Below, one piece after another: positions 8,211 to 17,003 of a stretch of 28,578 nucleotides of DNA (positions within the stretch are counted from its first letter, which is position 1; each line of letters begins with the position of its first letter). The stretch comes from Paracoccaceae bacterium (GTDB lineage Bacteria; Pseudomonadota; Alphaproteobacteria; Rhodobacterales; Rhodobacteraceae). The stretch lies in the NCBI GenBank assembly GCA_003512825.1, contig DOOI01000137.1:1-28578 (forward strand), read 5' to 3'. A program made the translations under genes and the position numbers. The notes under the pieces are model-generated. The model had not been told where the DNA came from. It was given only the letters and a program-made list of their open reading frames with translations, and searched no databases.

Positions 8211-8522
8211 TTAATGCGTCCAAACACCCCGACGATTGGTGGCGAAATTCTCGCCGTATCCTCCGGCGCGGATATTGGGTTTGCGCGCTTTGGGCTGGAC
8301 CACGGCGTAGTCTATTCCCTTTTCCTTGGCGTAGGCTTCAGCCGCTTCTTGGCTTTCAAACCGCAACTTCACCTGCGTTTGCGTATCTGTGCTGGACGTC
8401 CAGCCCATCAACGGATCCACAGCGCGCGCCGAAGCCTGAGCAAATTCCAACACCCAAAGCTTGGTCTTGGCGGTGCCCGACGACATGGCGGTCTTGGCGG
8501 GTTTGTAAATCCGAGCGCGCAT
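8211..8522 (-). CDS. NDUFS4-like complex I accessory subunit (ETC complex I subunit conserved region)
   Basis: A 103-residue protein matching the ETC_C1_NDUFA4/NDUFS4 family, an accessory subunit of NADH:ubiquinone oxidoreductase shared by alphaproteobacteria and mitochondria. Recognisable parts are [16 protein letters not shown] at the start, KLWVLEF, the strand around [19 protein letters not shown] (residues 38-56), [13 protein letters not shown] and the C-terminal [12 protein letters not shown]. It probably sits on the peripheral arm near the NADH-oxidising subunits. It is a lone gene away from any nuo operon, with a strong AGGAGG before the ATG and its own terminator. Confidence 0.9.
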   Translation of the reverse strand: MRARIYKPAKTAMSSGTAKTKLWVLEFAQASARAVDPLMGWTSSTDTQTQVKLRFESQEAAEAYAKEKGIDYAVVQPKARKPNIRAGGYGENFATNRRGVWTH

Positions 8523-8991
8523 GGGAATCCTCCTGAAACTCCCCCCTGTATCGGAGAAAATCGGCGTCCGGGCAAGGCCCGTAACGCCTCTAGTTTAGGG
8601 GAGAGGTACAAGCCTTGGTTGCCGGGGGTCTGCGGGGAGCGAGGGGTGGGTGCATCGCCTCGGCAACCAAGTCTGCTGCTTGCCCGTATATCATCGCATA
8701 CAACCCACGTTTGAACGAAGAAGTAATTTTTCTGCGTCGGCGGATTATTGCGCGCAATCTTGTTAAAGCCACATCTCAGACACCTGATTTCGTAGGATTT
8801 CCCCCATAGCCTGCGACAAAAGGCCCAACCACCGCACCCATGCTGCATTGCTGCACCATTACTGGGCCGAAAGCGCTTGAACCAGAACAAAAACAGATCA
8901 AGTTAGGCAAAGCGCCGCCGCAACCAAGGGTCCCTTCGGAATACCTCAGGGAGCCTTTTGGCAGTTCCGGCGCTCTTGAAGGAGACCACCC
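8523..8991. other. Non-coding gap before uvrB
   Basis: 469 bases lie between the start of the NDUFS4-like gene (-) and the start of uvrB (+). The gap must hold divergent promoters. It also holds the inverted repeat at 8614-8671 and an AT-richer part around 8690-8810. I see no convincing coding frame. No SOS box of the alphaproteobacterial GTTC-N7-GTTC type was found. Confidence 0.5.
8614..8671. repeat. 11-bp perfect inverted repeat, candidate RNA hairpin
   Basis: CTTGGTTGCCG (8614-8624) and CGGCAACCAAG (8661-8671) are perfect reverse complements separated by 36 bases. The loop is G-rich on + and C-rich on -. It could be a small RNA, part of an untranslated leader, or a terminator lacking a T tract. 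I could not match it to 6S, SRP, tmRNA or a known riboswitch. Confidence 0.5.
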
Positions 8992-11184
8992 GTGCACAAC
9001 AACCGCCCCGATCACCTGCCGGATCTGCCGCATGCCTCCAATCCCCGGATGGCCCGCGAAAAACTCGAAGGCGGCAAGCGGTTCGTCATGCAATCCGAAT
9101 TCAAGCCCGCAGGCGACCAGCCCACCGCCATCACTGAACTTTCAGATGGTATCGCACAGGGCGAACGCAATCAGGTGCTCCTTGGCGCCACCGGCACGGG
9201 CAAAACCTATACGATGGCCAAAGTCATCGAAGAAACCCAGCGCCCCGCCATCATTCTGGCCCCCAACAAAACCCTCGCCGCCCAGCTTTATGGCGAATTC
9301 AAAGGCTTCTTCCCCGACAACGCGGTGGAATATTTCGTCTCGTATTACGACTACTACCAACCCGAGGCCTATGTGGCGCGCACCGATACCTATATTGAAA
9401 AAGAAAGCCAGATTAACGAACAGATCGACCGAATGCGCCACTCGGCCACGCGCGCATTGCTCGAACGCGATGATGTAATCATCGTGGCCTCGGTCTCTTG
9501 CATCTACGGTATCGGCTCGGTGGAAACCTATTCCGCCATGACTCAAGACCTGATCGTCGGCCAGATGTATGATCCACGCCAAGTCATGGCCGAGCTGATC
9601 GCGCAGGCCTACCGCCGCAACGATGCCGCCTTCCAACGCGGCTCCTTCCGGGTGCGTGGCGATGTCATCGAACTTTGGCCCGCCCACCTCGAAGATCGCG
9701 CTTGGCGCTTCTCTTTCTTTGGCAATGACCTCGAAACCATCACCGAGTTTGACCCGCTCACCGGCGCCAAAACCGACAGTTTTGACAAAATCCGCGTCTA
9801 TGCCAACTCGCACTACGTCACCCCGCGCCCCACCATGCAACAGGCCACCAAAGGCATCCGCCTCGAATTGATGCACCGCCTCAAGCAGCTCACCGACGAA
9901 GGGAAGCTGTTGGAGGCGCAACGCCTTGAGCAACGCACCAATTTCGATCTTGAAATGTTGGAAGCCACGGGCGTCTGCAACGGAATCGAGAACTATTCGC
10001 GCTACCTCACAGGGCGTGCTCCGGGCGAACCACCGCCCACACTCTTTGAATTCATTCCTGATAATGCCATCGTCTTTGCCGATGAATCCCACGTCTCCGT
10101 GCCACAGATCGGCGGCATGTATCGCGGCGACTTTCGGCGCAAGATCACCCTCGCCGAGCATGGCTTCCGCCTGCCCTCCTGCACCGACAACCGCCCGCTC
10201 AAATTCGAGGAATGGGACGCGATGCGCCCGCAGTCCATCTTCGTCTCTGCCACACCCTCTGCATGGGAAATCGATCAGGCGGGCGGCGTCTTCACCGAGC
10301 AGGTCATCCGCCCCACGGGCCTTCTCGACCCAGTCGTCGAAATCCGCCCCGTTTCGATGCAGGTGGATGACCTTCTCGACGAAATCCGCCGCGTCGCAGC
10401 CCAAGGCCTGCGCGTGCTGGTCACCACACTCACCAAACGCATGGCCGAAGACCTGACCGAATATTTCCACGAACAAGGCATCCGCATTCGCTACATGCAC
10501 TCCGATATCGACACGATCGAGCGCATCGAAATTCTGCGCGACCTCCGTCTCGGGGCTTTCGACGTGCTGGTTGGCATCAACCTCTTGCGCGAAGGTCTCG
10601 ACATCCCCGAATGTGGCCTCGTCGCCATTCTGGACGCCGACAAGGAAGGCTTCCTGCGCTCAGAAACCTCGCTCATCCAAACGATCGGCCGCGCCGCGCG
10701 CAATGTGGATGGCCGCGTCATCCTATATGCCGACCGCGTCACAGGCTCGATGGAGCGCGCGATGGCCGAAACCAACCGCCGCCGCGAAAAGCAGCACGCC
10801 TATAACCTTGCCCACGGCATCACGCCCACCACTGTGAAAAAGAACGTCGAAGATGTTCTGGCGGGCCTGTGGAAGGGCGACACCGATGAGGCGCGCATCA
10901 CGGCCAAAGTGGACAAACCGCTTGTCGGTTCCAACCTCGCCGCCCATCTCGACGCACTGCGCGTCAAAATGCGAAAGGCCGCCGAGAACCTCGAATTCGA
11001 AGAAGCCGCCCGACTGCGCGACGAGGTCAAACGCCTTGAGGCCGTCGAATTGGCCATCGCCGACGACCCCCTCGCCCGTCAATCCGTCATCGAAGACGCC
11101 GTGGAGGAAGCCGTCAAAATGAAAGGTCGCTCCACCGCAGGCCGCCCTGGCCAACGCGGCGGCAATGTGAAACGAAAGCGGTAA
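8992..11184 (+). CDS. uvrB: Excinuclease ABC subunit B
   Basis: A 730-residue UvrB, the helicase-like DNA damage recognition subunit of nucleotide excision repair that takes over from UvrA and recruits UvrC. Walker A is GATGTGKT (65-72). The damage-probing beta-hairpin region [20 protein letters not shown] follows around residues 121-140, and the DESH Walker B is at 364-367. Helicase motifs [16 protein letters not shown] and QTIGRAARN come later, and a C-terminal UVR domain ([17 protein letters not shown]) binds UvrC. It is longer than the 673 residues of E. coli because of about 35 extra residues at the start and a basic tail ([11 protein letters not shown]). The start is GTG with GAAGGAG about seven bases before it. 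Confidence 0.97.
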   Translation: MHNNRPDHLPDLPHASNPRMAREKLEGGKRFVMQSEFKPAGDQPTAITELSDGIAQGERNQVLLGATGTGKTYTMAKVIEETQRPAIILAPNKTLAAQLYGEFKGFFPDNAVEYFVSYYDYYQPEAYVARTDTYIEKESQINEQIDRMRHSATRALLERDDVIIVASVSCIYGIGSVETYSAMTQDLIVGQMYDPRQVMAELIAQAYRRNDAAFQRGSFRVRGDVIELWPAHLEDRAWRFSFFGNDLETITEFDPLTGAKTDSFDKIRVYANSHYVTPRPTMQQATKGIRLELMHRLKQLTDEGKLLEAQRLEQRTNFDLEMLEATGVCNGIENYSRYLTGRAPGEPPPTLFEFIPDNAIVFADESHVSVPQIGGMYRGDFRRKITLAEHGFRLPSCTDNRPLKFEEWDAMRPQSIFVSATPSAWEIDQAGGVFTEQVIRPTGLLDPVVEIRPVSMQVDDLLDEIRRVAAQGLRVLVTTLTKRMAEDLTEYFHEQGIRIRYMHSDIDTIERIEILRDLRLGAFDVLVGINLLREGLDIPECGLVAILDADKEGFLRSETSLIQTIGRAARNVDGRVILYADRVTGSMERAMAETNRRREKQHAYNLAHGITPTTVKKNVEDVLAGLWKGDTDEARITAKVDKPLVGSNLAAHLDALRVKMRKAAENLEFEEAARLRDEVKRLEAVELAIADDPLARQSVIEDAVEEAVKMKGRSTAGRPGQRGGNVKRKR

Positions 11185-11299
11185 GTGGCAAAGCGGCCAA
11201 TCTGGCCCTTGGTCCGCGCCCCGTTTCGCGCCAAAACATAGCCGCTCTGGCGCTGGGTATGGCCGGGGTAGGTCAGGCCAAAAGTTAACCCGCGCCCAC

Positions 11300-11319
11300 T
11301 GCGTCAACGTCATGACGCA
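11300..11319. repeat. Inverted repeat between uvrB and the YggS gene
   Basis: TGCGTCA (11300-11306) and TGACGCA (11313-11319) are perfect reverse complements with a 6-base loop. It lies between converging genes and could help end transcription, but there is no T tract. Confidence 0.4.
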
Positions 11320-11322
11320 AAC

Positions 11323-11367
11323 CAGACGCGGACCATACGTAAATCATACGTCGCAAAAGCGCGTCTG
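11323..11367. repeat. 8-bp inverted repeat enclosing a CATACGT direct repeat
   Basis: CAGACGCG (11323-11330) and CGCGTCTG (11360-11367) frame a 29-base loop in which CATACGT occurs twice, 11 bases apart. It sits just after the stop of the YggS gene. It may be a processing site or terminator, but nothing identifies it. Confidence 0.4.
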
Positions 11368-11375
11368 ATCCGGCA

Positions 11376-12035
11376 TTAACCCTGCGGAGCGCTGCGTTCA
11401 CCAAAGATCGCCGAACCCACTCGAATATGAGTCGCACCCAGCGCAATTGCCGTCTCGAAATCGCTGCTCATCCCCATGGAAAGCGCCGAAATTCCGTTTC
11501 TTTCCGCGATTTTGGCCAAAAGTGCGAAATGCAACGCGGGCTCTTCGTCCACAGGCGGAATGCACATCAACCCCTTAACGGGCAGGTCCAAATCAGCCAT
11601 TTTCTTCAAAAACGCATCTGTCTCGCGCGGCAAGACCCCAGCCTTTTGATCTTCCTCCCCCGTATTGACCTGCACAAACAGCTCTGGACAGGTCCCGATC
11701 TCCTGCGCCAAACGGGCCAGCGTCACCGCCAGTTTTTCACGGTCAACCGTTTGAATTGTATCAAATAACTCCATCGCTGCACGGGCCTTGTTGGTCTGAA
11801 GCGGCCCGATAAGATGCAGATCTACTTTCCCGTATTTTTCTTGAAACGCAGGCCATTTGCCCTCTGCCTCTTGCACCCGGTTTTCACCAAAGAAACGCTG
11901 CCCTTGCGCCAAGACTTCATCAACCCTTTCAAGGGGTTGCACCTTGGAAACCGCGATCAGCGTCACACTCTCCCGCACCCGATTGGCGCGTGTGCAGGCG
12001 TCTTGCACCCGGTTTTCGATCTCAATCAGTCCCAT
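11376..12035 (-). CDS. YggS/PLPBP family pyridoxal phosphate homeostasis protein
   Basis: A 219-residue protein of the YggS/PROSC family. It binds pyridoxal 5'-phosphate on a lysine and helps keep free PLP in balance; no enzyme reaction is firmly known. The PLP lysine is Lys31 in LIAVSKVQP. Further family motifs are FGENRVQEAEGKW, HLIGPLQTNKA, LFVQVNTGEE, GLMCIPP, LSMGMSSDFETAIALGATHIRVGSAIFGER near the C-terminus. Of two adjacent ATG codons (12038, 12035) the second has better spacing to GAGGA. It is the last gene of an SDR-crotonase-YggS unit, 10 bases after the crotonase stop. Confidence 0.92.
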   Translation of the reverse strand: MGLIEIENRVQDACTRANRVRESVTLIAVSKVQPLERVDEVLAQGQRFFGENRVQEAEGKWPAFQEKYGKVDLHLIGPLQTNKARAAMELFDTIQTVDREKLAVTLARLAQEIGTCPELFVQVNTGEEDQKAGVLPRETDAFLKKMADLDLPVKGLMCIPPVDEEPALHFALLAKIAERNGISALSMGMSSDFETAIALGATHIRVGSAIFGERSAPQG

Positions 12036-12045
12036 CATCTCTTCC

Positions 12046-12654
12046 TCAACGGCACAAAGCCTTGATTCCACGCGCAATTTCTGGTGTCGCTGCCAGCGTA
12101 TCCGCCGCCAACCCCCGCGCTACCGTCATCAACTGATCTGGCGCCACAATCCGGTCAATCAACCCCCAAGCAAGCGCCTCTTCTGTCTCGATTTTTTGGC
12201 CTGCCATCAAAATCATCTTGGCCCGCGACGGCCCCACCAAAGCGGCCAAGCGCGCCGGATCAGAAGGCTGGGGCAGATAGCCTAACTTCATGACAGGATA
12301 GAAAAACTTGGCGCCCGGCACCGCGATCCGAATATCGCAGGCCAAGGCCATCCCATTCGCGCCACCCGCCAATGTGCCGTTCAGCGCCGCAATGGTCAGC
12401 CCCGGCAAACGCGCAATCGCGCCCGAGAGCCGCTCCCAATCAGGCGAGGTTGCCATGCCCGCTTTCGCCGCATCCAAGTCCGCGCCCGCAGAGAAAACCT
12501 TTCCTTTACCCGTAAGGAGCAAAACTCTGGCATCCATTGCGCTTTCGGCAATCTCCGCCAAATCGCACAACATCTGAGGCGTCAGCGAATTTGCCTTGTC
12601 CGGCCGATCAATGGTGACACACCACAAATCACCGTCTTTTTCGAGTTGGATCAT
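12046..12654 (-). CDS. Short enoyl-CoA hydratase/isomerase (crotonase) family protein
   Basis: A 202-residue crotonase-fold protein, shorter than the usual 255-260. The CoA-binding region FSAGADLDA (about 54-62) and the oxyanion region LNGTLAGGANGMALACDIRIA are present. The two glutamates used by classical hydratases are not: the position after GGxC is Gly (GGANGMA where hydratases have GGGCELA) and the second is Val (YPVMKLG where hydratases have QPEILLG). It may bind acyl-CoA but catalyse something else, such as a thioesterase, decarboxylase or isomerase reaction. Its ATG overlaps the stop of the SDR gene by four bases, so the two are translationally coupled and may act in one pathway. Confidence 0.85.
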   Translation of the reverse strand: MIQLEKDGDLWCVTIDRPDKANSLTPQMLCDLAEIAESAMDARVLLLTGKGKVFSAGADLDAAKAGMATSPDWERLSGAIARLPGLTIAALNGTLAGGANGMALACDIRIAVPGAKFFYPVMKLGYLPQPSDPARLAALVGPSRAKMILMAGQKIETEEALAWGLIDRIVAPDQLMTVARGLAADTLAATPEIARGIKALCR

Positions 12655-13394
12655 TGAAGCCCCACTTTTTCGCGGATCACCGGATCGCGCAGCGATATTT
12701 CTTGCCCAAGGTAGCTATCAGCCTGTGCGCTGCACATCCACAGCAAGGTTCTGGCAGGCCAATCGGCAGGCACGTGATCTTCCCAATTCAACTTTGCCAC
12801 AGGTCCGACGCCAGAAGCTTTGATGTCCTTTTGCATCTGCGTCGCCACCGTGCCTGGCGACAACCCCATGATCCGTAGCCCAGAGTCGCCCGCTTCCAAA
12901 TGTGCCGAGCGCGTGAGCATCGCAGCCCCCGCTTTTGAGGCGCAATAATGGCTCCATCCTTGCAAAGGAGAATGCGCCGCGCCGGACGAAATGGTCAAAA
13001 TTGTCCCGGCTCCGCGCGCAATCATCGCGGGCAGGACTGCGCGCATCCCATTGTAAACGCCGCCTAAATTTATGGTAATCGCCTCCATCCATGCAGAGGG
13101 AGTGCTCTCCGCCAACCCGGAAATCGGCGCGATCACTCCGGCATTGTTGATCAGCACATCGACCGGACCAAACGCCGCCTCGACCGATGCAATCGCGGCG
13201 GCCATCGCCTCCCAGTCCCCCACATCGACCGTCAGCGCCATGGCCTGCGGGCCAATCTCTGCGGCCAAGGCGTCAATCTCGGCTGACGAGCGCGCCAAAA
13301 GCGCCACTTTCGCACCCGCCGCCGCGAAAACCTGCGCCGCCGCAGCGCCAATACCCCGGCTCGCGCCCGTGATCACCACAACCTTACCGTCCAT
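12651..13394 (-). CDS. Short-chain dehydrogenase/reductase
   Basis: A 247-residue classical SDR, an NAD(P)-dependent oxidoreductase. Visible motifs are the nucleotide-binding TGASRGIG (9-16), NNAG (83-86), the catalytic Ser in TISSGAA (about 136-137), YCASK with Tyr150 and Lys154, and the SPGTVATQM segment after it. The Arg after the glycine motif (ASRGIG) and ALLARSS at the end of beta-2 hint at NADP, though this is weak. The substrate is unknown. The ATG at 13394 with GGGGAG upstream is preferred to 13418. It is the first gene of the unit and lies back-to-back with the DUF2125 gene. Confidence 0.88.
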   Translation of the reverse strand: MDGKVVVITGASRGIGAAAAQVFAAAGAKVALLARSSAEIDALAAEIGPQAMALTVDVGDWEAMAAAIASVEAAFGPVDVLINNAGVIAPISGLAESTPSAWMEAITINLGGVYNGMRAVLPAMIARGAGTILTISSGAAHSPLQGWSHYCASKAGAAMLTRSAHLEAGDSGLRIMGLSPGTVATQMQKDIKASGVGPVAKLNWEDHVPADWPARTLLWMCSAQADSYLGQEISLRDPVIREKVGLQ

Positions 13395-13470
13395 TCCGGA
13401 TCTCCCCACCTTGCTCACGTCACTTAAGGCGGTAAACTTGCCGCCATCTCCCGTCCAGCCGCAACCCCCC

Positions 13471-13499
13471 TTGATTGCTAGGCGCTTTGCCCCGATTTA
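13471..13499 (+). promoter_or_regulatory. Possible promoter of the DUF2125 gene
   Basis: TTGATT (13471-13476) and GATTTA (13494-13499) are spaced by 17 bases, about 30 bases before the start codon at 13532. The region lies between two divergent genes. The call rests only on the boxes. Confidence 0.35.
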
Positions 13500-13531
13500 A
13501 GTTTTAAGGTTTTCAGAAAGAAAGGTTTTTC

Positions 13532-15040
13532 ATGCGACCTCATACATCCAAAGGCATCGCATTGCTGATTGCGGCCTGCCTCACTGCCAGCCAAAGCGCC
13601 GCCGACGTCACCGCTCAGGAGGTCTGGAGCGATTGGAAAGACTACCTCGCCAGCTTTGGCTATAAAGTTGAGGCCACAGAATCCCCCTCTGGAGCCACAC
13701 TTTCAATCTCGAACCTGACAATGTCGATGGCCCTGCCCGATGGCGAAGGCGATTTCCGCATTGCCATGGATCGCCTTGATTTCACAGAAAAAGGCGACGG
13801 CACCGTGGCTATCGAAATGCCCGCTTCCATGCCGTTCTCACTGATGATGAAGGGCGCGAATGGCAATGATCTGGCGGTAGACATGACCTACAGCCACACG
13901 GGGCTGGTCATGCTGGTGTCCGGCACACCGGGCGAGATGGCCTATACCTACAGCGCCGACAGTCTGGCAGTTGCCCTTGCCTCGCTGCAGAGCAATGGCG
14001 TGCCCGTGCCCGTCCGCGCGGCGCAACTCACCCTCACCGACATCGCAGGTCAGGCACAGCTGCGCGACGCAAGCGACAAGCGCCACTCAGCCCAGACGTT
14101 CGACGCGGCCAATGCGTCTTGGCTGGTGGCTTTCGATGAACTTGAAAAGGGTCAGCCTGTCAAAATGGAAGGGGCCCTGACGGGGCTTTCCTTCATGGGC
14201 ACGGCGGCGCTGCCACAGGGGCTCGATCTGGCTAATATGACAGCCGCCATGGGCGCTGGTTTCGCTGTGGACAGCACCATCGCTTACGCCACTGGCAAAC
14301 AGACAATAAGCATGAGCGATGACAGCGGTCCGCTTACCGTCTCGTCCAGCTCACAAGGCGGCGATCTGAGGGTCGCGGTCAACGAAACCATGCTGGCCTA
14401 TTCGGGCAGCGGGCGTCAGGCAAAAGTCGAAGCCGCAGGTGGCATGCTGCCTATCCCAGTATCGCTTGCCATGGAGAATGCGGGCTTCAACCTGCGCTTT
14501 CCATTGGCCAAATCTGACGAGCCGGGCGATTTCGCCTTTGGCTTCGATCTGACCAATTTCACTATGTCCGATATGATCTGGGCCATGATCGACCCCACGG
14601 GTCAATTGCCGCGCGACCCCGCCACCCTGGCCGTCGATCTGACGGGCAAAGCCAAGATCACCGCCGACATGAGCAACCCCAACTCCATGTCGAGCAGCGA
14701 AAGCCCCGGCGAGTTGCATGCTCTGTCGCTCAATACCTTGTCACTTCGCCTTGCAGGCGCAGACTTGTCGGGGAAAGGCGCGTTCACCTTCGACAATTCC
14801 GACCTGACGACGTTTGACGGCATGCCTCGTCCCACGGGTGCATTGGACCTGCGCCTCATAGGCGGCAATGCTTTGCTTGATAAGCTGGTAGCGATGGGCC
14901 TGTTACCCGAAGATCAGGCCATGGGTGCTCGAATGATGATGGGTCTTTTTGGCCGGATGGAAGGCGAAGATACGCTCACATCAAAAATCGAAGTGACCCC
15001 CGAAGGGGCCGTGCTCGCCAATGGCCAACGCCTGCGCTAG
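13532..15040 (+). CDS. DUF2125 domain-containing exported protein
   Basis: A 502-residue protein with a signal peptide: a basic start (MRPHTSK), a hydrophobic core and a probable cut after SQSAA at about residue 24. The rest has alternating beta-strand-like segments with many Ser, Thr and Gly residues and no further membrane segment, so it is likely periplasmic or tied to the outer membrane. It looks like the DUF2125 family, whose role is unknown; family assignment is from memory of the sequence type. A ribosome binding site (AAAGAAAGG) precedes the ATG. It is a single gene ending at a GC-rich bidirectional hairpin. Confidence 0.8.
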   Translation: MRPHTSKGIALLIAACLTASQSAADVTAQEVWSDWKDYLASFGYKVEATESPSGATLSISNLTMSMALPDGEGDFRIAMDRLDFTEKGDGTVAIEMPASMPFSLMMKGANGNDLAVDMTYSHTGLVMLVSGTPGEMAYTYSADSLAVALASLQSNGVPVPVRAAQLTLTDIAGQAQLRDASDKRHSAQTFDAANASWLVAFDELEKGQPVKMEGALTGLSFMGTAALPQGLDLANMTAAMGAGFAVDSTIAYATGKQTISMSDDSGPLTVSSSSQGGDLRVAVNETMLAYSGSGRQAKVEAAGGMLPIPVSLAMENAGFNLRFPLAKSDEPGDFAFGFDLTNFTMSDMIWAMIDPTGQLPRDPATLAVDLTGKAKITADMSNPNSMSSSESPGELHALSLNTLSLRLAGADLSGKGAFTFDNSDLTTFDGMPRPTGALDLRLIGGNALLDKLVAMGLLPEDQAMGARMMMGLFGRMEGEDTLTSKIEVTPEGAVLANGQRLR

Positions 15041-15071
15041 GCGCAGACACCCCTCGATCAGCGCACCAAAC

Positions 15072-15093
15072 GGGGGAGGCACCGGCCTCCCCC
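15072..15093. terminator. Bidirectional terminator hairpin
   Basis: GGGGGAGGC (15072-15080) and GCCTCCCCC (15085-15093) form a perfect 9-bp stem with a 4-base loop between the converging DUF2125 and rppH genes. No long T tract follows on +; GTTTGG follows on -. Confidence 0.65.
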
Positions 15094-15099
15094 ACCCCG

Positions 15100-15582
15100 T
15101 TACAAATGGGGTGCGAACTCTGCCAAAACTGCCTCATAAACGGCGCGCTTGAACGGCACGATCTGCCCAGGCAACTCCGCCACAGGCAACCAGCGCCATG
15201 CGGCAAATTCCGGATGTTCCTGATCGATCTTCACCAGATCATCCGTGCCAAGAAAACGCATCAGAAACCACTTTTGCTCTTGCCCCTTAAAGCGCCCCTT
15301 CCAGATCTTTGGCACGATATCATGCGGCAAATCATACGCGATCCAACCCGCGCTCTCTGCCTCGATCCGCACGTACTCGCGCGCCACGCCAGTCTCTTCT
15401 TCCAACTCTCGCAGCGCCGCATCCCGCGGCGTTTCACCTTTGTCGATCCCGCCCTGCGGCATCTGCCAAGCGGCAACGTCACTATCCAAGCGCTGCCCGA
15501 CAAACACCTCGCCCGCCGCATTCATCAGCATGACGCCTACATTCTTGCGATAAGGCAGCTTGGCAATTTCGTCTGGCGTCAT
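15100..15582 (-). CDS. rppH: RNA pyrophosphohydrolase
   Basis: A 160-residue Nudix hydrolase of the RppH type, which removes pyrophosphate from the 5' end of mRNAs and so starts their decay. The Nudix box (residues 44-66) reads [20 protein letters not shown] then TGV, and the preceding [11 protein letters not shown] and WQMPQGG are typical of RppH. The C-terminal part ([40 protein letters not shown]) also matches. Two adjacent ATG codons (15585, 15582) follow GAGGA; the second has better spacing. It lies after ctpA, separated from it by a terminator. Confidence 0.93.
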   Translation of the reverse strand: MTPDEIAKLPYRKNVGVMLMNAAGEVFVGQRLDSDVAAWQMPQGGIDKGETPRDAALRELEEETGVAREYVRIEAESAGWIAYDLPHDIVPKIWKGRFKGQEQKWFLMRFLGTDDLVKIDQEHPEFAAWRWLPVAELPGQIVPFKRAVYEAVLAEFAPHL

Positions 15583-15618
15583 CATCGGTTCCTCACATTT
15601 TCGGCTCTCGGATAAGCG

Positions 15619-15654
15619 AAAGGGCCGCTCGGGTGCAATCCCAAGCGGCCCTTT
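15619..15654 (-). terminator. Terminator after ctpA
   Basis: AAAGGGCCGCT (15619-15629) and AGCGGCCCTTT (15644-15654) form a perfect 11-bp stem; the 14-base loop can add a GGG/CCC pairing. It lies just past the ctpA stop and before rppH on the - strand. Confidence 0.85.
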
Positions 15655-15671
15655 GTCCATATTTATCGCTC

Positions 15672-17000
15672 TTATTCCTTTGGCTTCAGCGCGGCCATGC
15701 CCTTGAGAATATCGATAGCATAGGCCAGCTGATAATCCTCATCACGCAGCTTGGTTGCCTCTTCGGCACGGGCGCGCTCTTCTTCGATCTGGCGCACCTC
15801 ATCTTCACTCAGGCTGTCATTCTTCAGCGTGCCGCGCAGATCCGCCTCCGAGCGTCCCTTGGGCTCTTCCTCGGTGGTTTCGTCCACAGGTTTGCGCGGC
15901 GGCTGCTGCACGAGGATATCCGGCGTCACACCCAAATTCTGAATCGAACGGCCCGAAGGCGTATAATAGCGCGCCGTAGTTAGGCGCATTGCGCCATCAT
16001 CCTTGAGCGGCATCACCGTCTGGACCGAACCCTTACCAAAGCTCTTGGTGCCAATCACAATAGCGCGGCGGTGATCTTGCAAAGCGCCGGCCACGATCTC
16101 GGACGCCGAAGCCGAGCCGCCATTGATCAACACGACCAAAGGCTTGCCCCCGGCCAAATCGCCTGCCGTTGCGTTGAACCGCTCGCCTTCTGCCGGATTG
16201 CGCCCACGTGTCGAGACAATCTCACCTGTTTCCAAGAAGGCATCGGAGACTTTAATCGCCTGCGTCAGCAAGCCACCGGGGTTGTTGCGGAGATCAAGCA
16301 CGATCCCATCGACCGCCTCCATGCCGCCTGCCTCATCAATCGCCTTCTTCAACCCGGCTTCAAGGTTGGGGTAGGTCTGATCGTTGAACGTCGTCACGCG
16401 CAACACCACCGACTTGCCTTCCGTGCGGGCGCGCACCGCTGTCAACTTGATGGTATCGCGCACAATCGACACATCGAACGGCTCCGGCGTGCCGTCACGG
16501 ACCACAGTAATGATGATCTCACTGCCCACAGGGCCGCGCATCATGTCCACGGATTGATCCAGCGTCAGGCCCAAAAGCGATTCGCCGTCGACATGCGTGA
16601 TGAAATCGCCCGCTTCAATGCCAGCCGCATCAGCAGGTGTGCCATCAATTGGCGAGACGACTTTCACAAAGCCTTCTTCCTGCGTCACTTCGATGCCAAG
16701 CCCGCCAAACTCGCCGCGCGTTTGCGTCCGCATGTCGGCTGCGGCATCTGCCGCCATATAGCTCGAATGCGGGTCAAGCGAGGTCAGCATCCCGTTGATC
16801 GCGGCTTCAATCAGCTTCTTTTCGTCCACCTCTTCGACATATTGCGCGCGGATCCGGTCAAAGATGTCACCAAACAGGTCAAGCTGCTCATAAACCGAAA
16901 CCTTCGAGGTCTCCTCCGCCAGCAAAGGCCCAGCCACTTGGGTCGTGGCAATAACCCCGGCAATTGTGCCCGTCGCGGCGGCCAAGAGGAATTTCTTCAT
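15672..17000 (-). CDS. ctpA: Carboxyl-terminal processing protease (S41 family)
   Basis: A 442-residue S41 peptidase, a periplasmic protease that trims or degrades proteins from the C-terminus and is linked to envelope and cell-wall control in other bacteria. It has an N-terminal hydrophobic segment (residues 3-28, signal peptide or anchor), a PDZ domain around 95-180 ([19 protein letters not shown]) and the protease core. Catalytic Ser298 sits in GGSASASE and Lys323 in SFGKGSVQ, spaced as in E. coli Tsp. The C-terminal tail is acidic and charged. It starts three bases after the stop of the EnvC-like gene, so the two are one operon with gpmI; their products may act together on cell-wall hydrolases. 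Confidence 0.93.
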   Translation of the reverse strand: MKKFLLAAATGTIAGVIATTQVAGPLLAEETSKVSVYEQLDLFGDIFDRIRAQYVEEVDEKKLIEAAINGMLTSLDPHSSYMAADAAADMRTQTRGEFGGLGIEVTQEEGFVKVVSPIDGTPADAAGIEAGDFITHVDGESLLGLTLDQSVDMMRGPVGSEIIITVVRDGTPEPFDVSIVRDTIKLTAVRARTEGKSVVLRVTTFNDQTYPNLEAGLKKAIDEAGGMEAVDGIVLDLRNNPGGLLTQAIKVSDAFLETGEIVSTRGRNPAEGERFNATAGDLAGGKPLVVLINGGSASASEIVAGALQDHRRAIVIGTKSFGKGSVQTVMPLKDDGAMRLTTARYYTPSGRSIQNLGVTPDILVQQPPRKPVDETTEEEPKGRSEADLRGTLKNDSLSEDEVRQIEEERARAEEATKLRDEDYQLAYAIDILKGMAALKPKE

Positions 17001-17003
17001 CTG

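Noticed and set aside
8590..8772. 60-residue open frame on the - strand in the gap before uvrB, including MIYGQAADLVAEAMH
   Set aside because: No Shine-Dalgarno sequence at either start and it runs through the inverted repeat; no family recognised.
8870..8991. Possible SOS (LexA) box before uvrB
   Set aside because: GAAC and GTTC words occur (GAACCAGAAC, GTTCCGGCG), but no pair has the 7-base spacing of the alphaproteobacterial LexA site.
9142..10500. Long open frame on the - strand inside uvrB
   Set aside because: Antisense shadow of a strongly conserved gene in GC-rich DNA.
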